A stretch of 5,627 nucleotides of DNA from Bacillota bacterium (lineage in GTDB: Bacteria; Bacillota; Clostridia; Tissierellales; Peptoniphilaceae). The stretch spans positions 1 to 5,627 of the forward strand of contig JAEZYW010000043.1 in NCBI GenBank assembly GCA_023418835.1, in the 5' to 3' direction. Below, piece by piece: positions 1 through 5,500 of the stretch. Positions within the stretch are counted from its first letter, which is position 1, and every line of letters begins with the position of its first letter. A program made the translations under genes and the position numbers. The notes beneath the pieces are model-generated. The model searched no databases, was not told the DNA's origin, and saw only the letters and a list, made by a program, of their open reading frames with translations.

Positions 1-678
1 TTTTTCTGCTAAAACATCAGATCTTTCATCACTAGATGCATCAAGACCTAAATGAACTAGGGCAACTATTACGTCTGCTCCCTTTTCCTTTAGTTCTGCA
101 ACTTGTTCAGTAGCAACTTTAATATAATCTACAAAAGTTAAACCCTCAGTATTCTTTGGATTAGATTTTGTTTTTGTTTCTGGAGTTGCCAACCCGAAAA
201 TTCCAACATTTACTCCGTCAACTTCAATGATAGTATTGGCTTCAAGAGTTCTGTTGCCACTTGAATCTACAATGTTTGCTTGAAGAATTGGGAAATTAGC
301 AGCTTTTGCCAATTTATCTAGTCCTTCTTTTCCATAGTTGTAGTCATGGTTTCCAGGTGTCATTGCTTTGTAGCCCACTTTATTCATTAGGTCAATCATA
401 GAAACACCGCTGCTAATTGTAGCAAAAGTTGTTCCATGGGTCATGTCCCCAGCGTCTACTAAAATGACATTTTCTTTAGAATCCACAAAAGTTTTTAATT
501 TTGCAAATCCCAACTTGCCACCTTTTTCGTCTTCTTCTGCATTGCCGTGAACGTCGTTTGTGTGAAGAATAGTGATAACTTTTTGTTCTTCAGCTGCCAA
601 CGTTTTCACTGGAGTTGCTAAAATTCCAATGATCATAACAAATGCCATGAAAAGACTAAGAATTCTCTTTCTGTTCAT
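1..678 (-). CDS. Secreted 5'-nucleotidase / 2',3'-cyclic-nucleotide phosphodiesterase family metallophosphoesterase (partial, C-terminus outside window)
   Basis: Reading leftwards from ATG at 678, an open frame of 226 codons runs off the left edge in frame. Residues 1-29 are a signal peptide: basic start (MNRKR), a hydrophobic stretch, and a likely cleavage site near TLAA. The two-metal phosphoesterase motifs follow in order: HTNDVHG (39-45, ligands D42 and H44), DAGD (75-78, D78), GNHD (109-112, N110 and H111) and VHLG (208-211, H209). This is the N-terminal catalytic domain of the UshA/YfkN/CpdB family, exported enzymes that release phosphate from nucleotides or cyclic nucleotides. The C-terminal substrate-binding domain and any cell-wall anchor would lie left of the window, so the exact substrate cannot be assigned. 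N114 sits where E. coli UshA has its catalytic Asp (GNHDYN versus GNHEFD). The start is supported by AGGAGG at 686-691 (complement), 7 bases upstream. Confidence 0.93.
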   Translation of the reverse strand, partial: MNRKRILSLFMAFVMIIGILATPVKTLAAEEQKVITILHTNDVHGNAEEDEKGGKLGFAKLKTFVDSKENVILVDAGDMTHGTTFATISSGVSMIDLMNKVGYKAMTPGNHDYNYGKEGLDKLAKAANFPILQANIVDSSGNRTLEANTIIEVDGVNVGIFGLATPETKTKSNPKNTEGLTFVDYIKVATEQVAELKEKGADVIVALVHLGLDASSDERSDVLAEK

Positions 679-685
679 TAAAAAA

Positions 686-710
686 CCTCCTAATATTTAC
701 TTCTATTATA
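686..710 (-). promoter_or_regulatory. Ribosome binding site and putative -10 of the 5'-nucleotidase gene
   Basis: On the minus strand, AGGAGG (686-691) is well placed for the ATG at 678. Upstream of it, a TATAAT hexamer at 705-710 could be the -10 element. The best -35 I find (TTTATC, 727-732, 16 bp spacing) matches only three of six consensus bases. The ribosome binding site is solid and the promoter is tentative. Confidence 0.4.
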
Positions 711-772
711 ATATACCATATAATTTGATAAATTAAAAAGCGTAAGAAAATATAAAATATTCTTCTATTGAA

Positions 773-801
773 TTAAAAATATATAATTTATGATGTATAA
801 T
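773..801 (+). promoter_or_regulatory. Putative sigma-A promoter for the TM2-domain gene
   Basis: A perfect TATAAT at 796-801 is preceded at 17 bp spacing by TTAAAA (773-778, four of six -35 bases). Transcription would start near 808, leaving a leader of about 70 nt before the gene at 877. The surroundings are extremely AT-rich, so chance TATAAT boxes are common. The rest of 679-876 shows no gene or strong hairpin; it is a divergent intergenic region. Confidence 0.45.
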
Positions 802-876
802 AAATAAGAACTGATAGTTTATTTAAATTGAAGATAGTGTTAACATACATATTAATCCAAGAGTAAGGAGGAAATT

Positions 877-1335
877 ATGAATGAAATTTTAAAAATTGAA
901 GGTTCTAGAGTCTTAATAGGGATGGAAAATGGAGAAATCAAGGAAGTAGCTTTAACAGACTTGGATTTTACCCCAAAAGAAGGGGATAAAGTTAGAGTTT
1001 ATACTTACGAAAATGAAATTTATGTAAGAAAAGATGAAGCTGAAACTCAAAAAATAAAATATGACTTTAATATTGATAAGTCGGGGATCCACGATTTAGA
1101 CGAATATTATTATGAAGAAATAGATGGCAAAGCTCTTGTAAATAAATGGATTTACGTTGTCCTAGCTTTTATAACGGGATCTTTTGGAGTTCATAAGTTT
1201 TATTCTAAAAAGATTGGAAAGGGTATACTTTATTTTCTGTTTTTTTGGACTGGTATTCCTGCAATAATTGGATTGATTGAAGGGATAATTGCAGTTACTA
1301 AAACGCCAGATTTAGATGGAAACATCCTAATGTAA
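877..1335 (+). CDS. TM2-domain membrane protein
   Basis: This 152-residue protein has two parts. Residues 1-53 are soluble and look beta-rich, with alternating hydrophobic residues and a GDKVRVY segment, suggesting a small barrel-like fold; a charged linker follows to about residue 88. Residues 89-141 form a TM2 domain: a first membrane segment (about 91-107), the family turn GSFGVHKFY (101-109) followed by basic residues, and a second segment (about 115-140) ending with an acidic residue in GLIEGI. TM2 domains are widespread in bacteria but have no agreed biochemical function, so no pathway is assigned. The start is set by AAGGAGG at 865-871, five bases before the ATG. It lies upstream of rplM in the same direction, but rplM has its own promoter, so this is probably an independent gene. 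No convincing terminator follows it. Confidence 0.85.
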   Translation: MNEILKIEGSRVLIGMENGEIKEVALTDLDFTPKEGDKVRVYTYENEIYVRKDEAETQKIKYDFNIDKSGIHDLDEYYYEEIDGKALVNKWIYVVLAFITGSFGVHKFYSKKIGKGILYFLFFWTGIPAIIGLIEGIIAVTKTPDLDGNILM

Positions 1336-1393
1336 TCATTAATAAATAGAGGAAATTTCTTTAAAAAAATTTGGGAAAATTGTGCTATTTTGG

Positions 1394-1423
1394 TTGACAA
1401 CAAACGGTGTAATGAGTTAGAAT
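1394..1423 (+). promoter_or_regulatory. Sigma-A promoter of rplM-rpsI
   Basis: A perfect TTGACA -35 (1394-1399) and TAGAAT -10 (1418-1423, five of six bases) are separated by 18 bp. Transcription would begin around 1430, giving a 5' leader of about 66 nt ahead of rplM. This is the only strong promoter seen between the TM2 gene and rplM. Confidence 0.75.
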
Positions 1424-1429
1424 ATATAG

Positions 1430-1495
1430 CAGTGTTTAAAAAAGAGCCCGGAAACTTTTTTTATAAACTAACAAGTATAAAAGGAGGGGATAATT
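1430..1495 (+). promoter_or_regulatory. Structured rplM leader, candidate L13 autoregulatory leader
   Basis: The leader between the inferred transcription start and rplM can form a hairpin. The arm GTTTAAAAAAG (1434-1444) pairs with 1455-1468 (CTTTTTTT...AAAC), giving 11 pairs, a three-base bulge and a ten-base loop, AGCCCGGAAA (1445-1454). That loop is the only GC-rich patch in a very AT-rich stretch. Bacillota rplM genes are known to carry an L13 leader RNA, thought to let L13 repress its own operon. Position fits that family, but I am not matching it to a remembered consensus. A strong ribosome binding site, AAGGAGGGG, lies at 1481-1489, six bases before the ATG. Confidence 0.5.
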
Positions 1496-1924
1496 ATGAA
1501 AAGCTATATGGCAAAATCCAATGAAATTGAAAGAAAATGGTATATTATAGATGCAGAAGATATGGTTTTAGGAAGACTTGCTTCGGAACTGGCAATGATA
1601 CTTTCAGGTAAAAGAAAACCTATCTACACTCCTCATGTTGACACAGGAGATTATGTTATCGTTATAAATGCAGATAAAATTAAGCTAACAGGTAATAAAT
1701 GGGATCAAAAGAAACATGTTTATCACACTGGTTATCCTGGAGGGCTAAAAGAGATTCCTTACAGACAAATCTTAGATAGGGATCCAACTAAAATTATTAG
1801 ATTAGCAGTTAAAGGTATGCTACCTAAAAACTCTTTAGGTAGAGCAATGATAAAGAAAATGAAAGTTTTCGCAGGTACTGAGCATCCACACGAAGCTCAA
1901 CAACCTATTGAAATTAAATTATAG
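1496..1924 (+). CDS. rplM: 50S ribosomal protein L13
   Basis: The 142-residue product is full length for L13 and recognisable throughout. It has the N-terminal [20 protein letters not shown] region (12-31), the [19 protein letters not shown] core (44-62), HTGYPGGL (77-84), [12 protein letters not shown] (104-115) and the C-terminal signature [11 protein letters not shown] (127-137). L13 binds 23S rRNA early in assembly of the large subunit. An alternative ATG four codons in (residue 5) is possible. The first ATG is preferred because AAGGAGGGG lies six bases upstream, and Bacillota L13 proteins often carry a short N-terminal tail. It is followed after 20 bp by rpsI, the usual L13-S9 pair, and shares a promoter at 1394-1423. 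Confidence 0.99.
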   Translation: MKSYMAKSNEIERKWYIIDAEDMVLGRLASELAMILSGKRKPIYTPHVDTGDYVIVINADKIKLTGNKWDQKKHVYHTGYPGGLKEIPYRQILDRDPTKIIRLAVKGMLPKNSLGRAMIKKMKVFAGTEHPHEAQQPIEIKL

Positions 1925-1944
1925 TATTGGAAGGAGGTCTTTAA

Positions 1945-2337
1945 ATGGCTATAGAACAATACAGAGGTACTGGAAGAAGAAAGACTTCTGTTGCACAAGT
2001 AAGATTATTGCCAGGAAATGGAAACATTTCAATTAACGGCAAAGATATAGATGAATATTTTGATTACGAGACACTAAAAGTTGTTGCCAAAGAACCACTT
2101 GAAATATTGGAGATTTCTGACCAATACGATGCGATAATAAAAGTTACTGGCGGTGGATATACTGGTCAAGCAGGAGCAGTTAGACACGGAATCGCTAGAG
2201 CATTGTTAGTGGCAAATCCTGAATTCAGACCAACTCTTAAAAAAGCAGGAATGCTTACAAGAGACCCAAGAATGAAGGAAAGAAAGAAATACGGTCTTAA
2301 AAAAGCTCGTAAATCTCCACAATTCTCAAAACGTTAA
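1945..2337 (+). CDS. rpsI: 30S ribosomal protein S9
   Basis: The 130-residue product has the normal S9 length. Its family features are [16 protein letters not shown] near the start (6-21), the [21 protein letters not shown] core (67-87), and the basic tail [12 protein letters not shown]. In bacterial S9 the conserved C-terminal Ser-Lys-Arg reaches the decoding region and contacts P-site tRNA. AAGGAGGT at 1931-1938 gives a six-base spacing to the ATG. It is cotranscribed with rplM, whose stop codon is 20 bp upstream, and transcription ends at the hairpin at 2349-2383. Confidence 0.99.
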   Translation: MAIEQYRGTGRRKTSVAQVRLLPGNGNISINGKDIDEYFDYETLKVVAKEPLEILEISDQYDAIIKVTGGGYTGQAGAVRHGIARALLVANPEFRPTLKKAGMLTRDPRMKERKKYGLKKARKSPQFSKR

Positions 2338-2348
2338 TATCAAGAATC

Positions 2349-2383
2349 AAAGAGTGGCATATTTGCTGCTCTTTTTTATTTTT
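2349..2383 (+). terminator. Intrinsic terminator of rplM-rpsI
   Basis: The arm AAAGAGTGGCA (2349-2359) pairs with TGCTGCTCTTT (2364-2374) over 11 positions, two of them G-U, closing a TATT loop. A T-rich run (2372-2383, interrupted once by A) follows. It begins 11 bases after the rpsI stop and ends just before the next promoter. Confidence 0.9.
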
Positions 2384-2389
2384 ATCTTA

Positions 2390-2418
2390 TTGACAATATA
2401 TAATATTTCATTTATAAT
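2390..2418 (+). promoter_or_regulatory. Consensus sigma-A promoter of the cbiMNQO operon
   Basis: TTGACA (2390-2395) and TATAAT (2413-2418) are both perfect hexamers with the ideal 17 bp spacer. Transcription would start near 2425, just before the riboswitch. A strong constitutive promoter fits an operon controlled downstream by premature termination. Confidence 0.9.
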
Positions 2419-2433
2419 TAGTTTTAATTGAAT

Positions 2434-2598
2434 ATTGCATTATGTAAATATGGTTGTACCATGGAAGTTGGGTGAGAATCCCACACAGGAATCGCTGCTG
2501 TAATAAGGGAGCGGTTATCTATTAGATGTCACTGGAGGAAATCTGGGAAGGCAAGATAATCGCAATGATCTTTAAGTCAGAATACAATACATAATGTG
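2434..2598 (+). ncRNA. Cobalamin riboswitch aptamer
   Basis: The closing helix is clear: CATTATGTA (2438-2446) pairs perfectly with TACATAATG (2588-2596), extendable by two G-U pairs. Inside it lie the cobalamin-aptamer blocks in the right order: GGTGAGAATCC (2471-2481), ACAG...CTGTAA (2485-2503, the P5 arm), CACTGG...CTGGGAAGGC (2530-2552), the small hairpin AAGAT/ATCTT (2553-2557 with 2568-2572), and a B12-box-like AAGTCAGAATAC (2574-2585). The family binds adenosyl- or other cobalamins and controls vitamin B12 synthesis, uptake and cobalt transport genes, which matches cbiM immediately downstream. The P5 loop lacks the usual run of C and the B12 box is somewhat degenerate. I cannot say which cobalamin form is preferred. 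Confidence 0.93.
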
Positions 2599-2628
2599 TA
2601 ACGATACCTTCGGACTCAAGGTTAGTTA
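2599..2628 (+). promoter_or_regulatory. Riboswitch expression-platform hairpin (candidate P13 / antiterminator)
   Basis: Directly after the aptamer, ACCTT (2606-2610) pairs with AAGGT (2618-2622), and an outer TAAC/GTTA helix (2599-2602 with 2625-2628) extends it. The seven-base loop is CGGACTC (2611-2617). Its GGACTC (2612-2617) is exactly complementary to GAGTCC at 2664-2669, which spans the loop and first 3'-arm bases of the following terminator. It could therefore act as antiterminator, and its position also suits the P13/L13 hairpin that docks with the P5 loop in this riboswitch family. Confidence 0.5.
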
Positions 2629-2652
2629 TATAATACATATGTGATATTTGGT

Positions 2653-2683
2653 TACGTGTTGGAGAGTCCAATGCGTATTTTTT
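2653..2683 (+). terminator. Riboswitch-controlled intrinsic terminator before cbiM
   Basis: TACGTGTTGGA (2653-2663) pairs with TCCAATGCGTA (2667-2677) over 11 positions, two of them G-U, with a GAG loop and six Ts immediately after (2678-2683). It lies 8 bases before the cbiM ribosome binding site, so transcripts ending here cannot express the operon. This points to control by transcription attenuation, with cobalamin presumably favouring this hairpin. Confidence 0.85.
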
Positions 2684-2701
2684 ATATTATAGGAGGAAAA
2701 A

Positions 2702-3454
2702 GTGAAAGGAAAGAAAAAAGTCTTGGCATCATTTGTATTATCTCTTGTGCTGGTATTTAGTTTCCAAAGAGTTGGTAGGGCTATGCACATAATGGAAGGA
2801 TATCTTCCATTGAGCTTTTGTATAGCTTGGGGAGTAATCTCAACTCCCTTTGTGTTAATGGGAATTAAGAATTTAAACAAAATTGCTAAAGAAAATCGAA
2901 ATGCAATGATAATTTTAGCTATGGCAGGGGCTTATGCCTTCGTATTGTCAGCATTAAAATTGCCTTCAGTTACTGGATCTTCTAGTCATCCCACGGGAAC
3001 TGGATTGGTTAGCATTTTCTTTGGTCCCACCATTGGAACTGTAATAGCTTTGGTTGTGCTATTGTTTCAAGCTATATTACTTGCCCATGGAGGTCTTACG
3101 ACTTTAGGGGCAAATACTTTTAGTATGGGAATTGCAGGACCATTCGTTACTTACGGCCTATATAAATTAGGAGAAAGACTTAATATCAATAGGAAGTTTT
3201 CCATATTTATAGCCTCTGCATTGGGAAATCTGTTTACTTATGTAGTGACTAGTTTTCAATTAGCAATTGCACATCCTAGTGAGATAGGAGGAGTGGTGGC
3301 TTCATTTACAAAATTTGCAAGCATATTTGCAATAACACAAGTGCCCCTAGCAATTGTCGAAGGCATACTAACTGTTATCGTAATAATCGGTTTGGAATCA
3401 TTGGCAAAGCCAGAGTTAGACAGTTTAGGTTATTTTGGAGGTGTTACAAGATGA
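2702..3454 (+). CDS. cbiM: Cobalt ECF transporter substrate-binding membrane protein CbiM
   Basis: CbiM is the integral membrane component that captures Co2+ in the energy-coupling-factor cobalt importer. The 250-residue precursor starts with a signal peptide (MKGKKK, then a hydrophobic stretch) that appears to be cleaved after A27, exposing MHIMEGYLP. In the CbiM/NikM family the freed N-terminal Met-His pair plus an internal histidine bind the metal. Here these are H29 (mature His2) and H96 in SSSHPTGTGL (mature residue 69). The second signature, LLAHGGLTTLGANTFSMG (126-143), is intact, and several membrane helices follow. I chose GTG at 2702 because AGGAGG (2691-2696) is five bases upstream and the signal peptide depends on it. 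It is first in the operon, under the riboswitch, and its stop overlaps the cbiN start by four bases (ATGA). Confidence 0.97.
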   Translation: MKGKKKVLASFVLSLVLVFSFQRVGRAMHIMEGYLPLSFCIAWGVISTPFVLMGIKNLNKIAKENRNAMIILAMAGAYAFVLSALKLPSVTGSSSHPTGTGLVSIFFGPTIGTVIALVVLLFQAILLAHGGLTTLGANTFSMGIAGPFVTYGLYKLGERLNINRKFSIFIASALGNLFTYVVTSFQLAIAHPSEIGGVVASFTKFASIFAITQVPLAIVEGILTVIVIIGLESLAKPELDSLGYFGGVTR

Positions 3455-3741
3455 AAAATGTAACAACTGTAGCAATTTTATTTTTAATTATCATAGCAAT
3501 TGTCCTTTATCCTTTAATCACCATATCAGATTCTGAATTTGAAGGTGCAGACGGGGAAGCTGAAAATGTAATAGCAGAATTAAATCCAAACTATGAACCT
3601 TGGGCAGAAAGTTTTATAGAACCGCCAGGAGGGGAAACTGAAAGTTTATTATTTGCCCTTCAAGCAGCCTTTGGGGCTGGGATAATCGGATTAGGTTTTG
3701 GATATTTCCTTGGAAGAAGAAAACCTATTGAGGAAAAGTAA
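3451..3741 (+). CDS. cbiN: Cobalt ECF transporter accessory protein CbiN
   Basis: CbiN is a small membrane protein with two transmembrane helices that works with CbiM for cobalt loading. The 96-residue product has a first helix at about 6-26, an extracytoplasmic loop containing FEGADGEAE (30-38), NPNYEPWAESF and EPPGGETESLLFALQAA (57-73), and a second helix ending in FLGRRK. The GADG, PW and PP-GE-ESLLFALQAA blocks are family hallmarks. Its ATG overlaps the cbiM stop (ATGA) and its TAA shares one base with the cbiQ ATG, so all three are probably translationally coupled. Length is normal. The Co/Ni question is not fully settled by CbiN, but the cobalamin riboswitch argues for cobalt. Confidence 0.96.
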   Translation: MKNVTTVAILFLIIIAIVLYPLITISDSEFEGADGEAENVIAELNPNYEPWAESFIEPPGGETESLLFALQAAFGAGIIGLGFGYFLGRRKPIEEK

Positions 3742-4646
3742 TGTTTGTATCTATATTAGCCTCTCTCGTCCTTTTCTTATTAGGGCTGGGGAGGTCAAAT
3801 CCCTTTATAACCTTTATCGGAATTACAGGAGTAATTGTCCTTTTCTTATTTTTAGATAGAGGTGATCACCATAACAATCTATTAATTATGGAGACAATAT
3901 CAAATAATAGCCCTCAAAAAAGGATAAATCCAATATTGAAGGTATTTATAACTCTTTTTACAATCGTTATAATCGTAGGAGCAAACTCTCCTTTGATTTC
4001 TTTTGTTGCACTTATTGCTTCAATTTATCATTTTACAATTATAAATAAAACCTCTTATAAACATTACTTGGATTTTATTCATGGACCATTGATTTTTATT
4101 TTTCTCAGCATTTTGGGAATAATAATTTCTATAACGAAAAGTCCATTGGGCTATATTGACATTCCTGTATTTAATTTTTTTATTTCTATTACTATGTCTT
4201 CCCAAGAAAAGGGAATAAAATTACTATTAGTTTCTCTTTCTAGTATAAGCGTTTTAATTAATTTTGCAGCGACGACCCCCTTGGGAGATATTATTTATGC
4301 TCTCAAAAAGTTAAAATTGCCATGGGTTTTAATTGAACTTATGTATTTATTGTATAGATATATTTTTTCTCTGTTTTATGTTTTTAATTCCTTGCAAATT
4401 AGCGCTAAGACGAGACATGGATTTTCGAAAATCAAAACTTCCTATAAAACTTCTATGATGCTTGCAACTAGACTATTTAATAAGTCTTTTTATATGGCTA
4501 GAAATTCTTATAATGCTATGGAATCTAGAATGTATAATGGACAATTGAGATTTTTAGAAGATAATAAAAGTTTTAAAGATGGAAATTTATATTATATTTT
4601 TTTATTGACTTTGATTTTAATTTTTATTTTGGAGAAGGTATTATGA
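3741..4646 (+). CDS. cbiQ: Cobalt ECF transporter transmembrane coupling protein CbiQ
   Basis: CbiQ (EcfT type) links the ATPase to CbiM/CbiN. The 301-residue product has hydrophobic segments at about 1-17, 21-39, 65-97 and 114-131, a further one near 160-176, and a last one at 284-298. A long cytoplasmic helical region lies at about 178-282. That region carries the two coupling sites: AKTRHG (222-227) and, about 38 residues on, AMESRMYNG (259-267). Both positions keep the arginine (R225, R263), but neither is the textbook Ala-Arg-Gly. The N-terminus seems to carry about 55 extra residues, including two hydrophobic stretches, before the usual CbiQ start region (NPILKVFITLF, 63-73). The start is supported by GAGG (3730-3733) and the one-base overlap with cbiN. 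The cbiO ATG overlaps its TGA stop. Confidence 0.9.
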   Translation: MFVSILASLVLFLLGLGRSNPFITFIGITGVIVLFLFLDRGDHHNNLLIMETISNNSPQKRINPILKVFITLFTIVIIVGANSPLISFVALIASIYHFTIINKTSYKHYLDFIHGPLIFIFLSILGIIISITKSPLGYIDIPVFNFFISITMSSQEKGIKLLLVSLSSISVLINFAATTPLGDIIYALKKLKLPWVLIELMYLLYRYIFSLFYVFNSLQISAKTRHGFSKIKTSYKTSMMLATRLFNKSFYMARNSYNAMESRMYNGQLRFLEDNKSFKDGNLYYIFLLTLILIFILEKVL

Positions 4647-5473
4647 AGGATTTTAAAGTAAAATTGCAAAACGTCTCTTATAAATATCCAGTTTCAGAAA
4701 AATTTGCCTTAGAGGATATAACTTTAGAATTTTTCAGTGGAGAAAATGTCGTGGTCCTTGGAGAAAATGGAATGGGAAAATCTACCTTATTTCTTACGAC
4801 AAATGGAGTTTACAAACCAACTACTGGTGAGATATTAATAGGAAACCACAAAGTAAAAGACAAAAGGGATTTAATGGAGCTTAGAAAAAATGTAGGACTA
4901 GTGTTTCAAGATCCAGAAACCCAATTTATAGCTCCAACTGTGGAAGAAGAAATTTCCTTTGGTCCTTTTAATCTAGGACTTAACAGTACAGAAGTTAAAG
5001 ATGTTGTGGAAGAAGTTATTAATATTTTAGATATCCAAAACCTTAGAAAAAAATCCCTTTACGCTCTAAGTGGTGGAGAAAAGAAACTAGTTAGCATAGC
5101 CAGTGTTCTCGCACTGAATCCCAAAATAATTATTTTTGACGAACCCACTGCTGGGTTAGACTATTCCAATATAAAATTATTTAAAAAGGTCTTGGAAATT
5201 TTGAAAAATCGAGGGATTGGACTAGTCATATCTACTCATGACATAAACTTTGCCTGGGAATGGGCAGAGAGAGTAATAATTTTAAAAGATGGAAAAGTCT
5301 TGGCAGAAGGGGACACTATAAGTATTTTATCTGACGAAAAAATATTGAAAGAAAGTAATTTAGAAAAACCTGACTTATTAAAGTTTGCAGAACTAATTAA
5401 GACTGAGAAAGATATTATTCCTAGAAATTTCACCGAATTAGAAAATATAATAAAATCTATTAGATTAGGATAA
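4643..5473 (+). CDS. cbiO: Cobalt ECF transporter ATP-binding protein CbiO
   Basis: This cytoplasmic ATPase powers cobalt uptake through CbiQ. The 276-residue protein has a complete ABC nucleotide-binding domain: Walker A GENGMGKST (40-48), Q-loop Q89 in VFQDPETQ, signature LSGGE (142-146), Walker B IIIFDEP (162-168, E167 catalytic), D-loop AGLD (170-173) and switch H199. VFQDPETQ followed by PTVEEEISFGP is characteristic of ECF-type ATPases of the CbiO/EcfA group. The C-terminal tail of about 50 residues is typical for them. GGAG at 4631-4634 and the ATGA overlap with cbiQ support the start. It is the only ATPase in the window, so the transporter probably uses a CbiO homodimer, as known for CbiMNQO. 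No cobalamin-synthesis gene follows; an insertion sequence begins about 25 bp downstream. Confidence 0.97.
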   Translation: MKDFKVKLQNVSYKYPVSEKFALEDITLEFFSGENVVVLGENGMGKSTLFLTTNGVYKPTTGEILIGNHKVKDKRDLMELRKNVGLVFQDPETQFIAPTVEEEISFGPFNLGLNSTEVKDVVEEVINILDIQNLRKKSLYALSGGEKKLVSIASVLALNPKIIIFDEPTAGLDYSNIKLFKKVLEILKNRGIGLVISTHDINFAWEWAERVIILKDGKVLAEGDTISILSDEKILKESNLEKPDLLKFAELIKTEKDIIPRNFTELENIIKSIRLG

Positions 5474-5479
5474 ATAAAT

Positions 5480-5500
5480 AAAAAAGCTGAATACTTTTTA
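5480..5500 (+). terminator. Weak or remnant terminator after cbiO
   Basis: AAAAAG (5481-5486) can pair with CTTTTT (5494-5499) around a seven-base loop, CTGAATA. The stem has only one G-C pair, so it is a poor terminator alone. GCTG inside it looks like the left half of a normal stem with no matching CAGC. It may have been cut off by the insertion sequence next to it. Confidence 0.25.

Noticed and set aside
768..801. TTGAAT (768-773) as the -35 of the TM2-gene promoter
   Set aside because: The spacing to TATAAT at 796 would be 22 bp, too long; TTAAAA at 773-778 gives 17 bp.
1336..1393. Possible terminator after the TM2 gene
   Set aside because: Only an all-A/T imperfect hairpin (AAATTTCTTT with AAAAAAATTT) is present, with no GC pairs and no T-run after it.
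2783..2785. Internal ATG as the cbiM start (giving MHIMEG directly)
   Set aside because: It has no ribosome binding site, while the GTG at 2702 has AGGAGG at ideal spacing and encodes a convincing signal peptide ending just before this Met.
2626..2880. Minus-strand open frame of 84 codons
   Set aside because: It lies over the riboswitch terminator and the start of cbiM, has no family features or ribosome binding site, and is best explained as a shadow of cbiM.
3888..3890. Internal ATG as a shorter cbiQ start
   Set aside because: No Shine-Dalgarno sequence precedes it, whereas the first ATG has GAGG and a one-base overlap with the cbiN stop.
4020..4205. Minus-strand open frame of 61 codons inside cbiQ
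   Set aside because: It is antisense to a well-supported gene in an AT-rich stretch, and its composition shows no protein signature.
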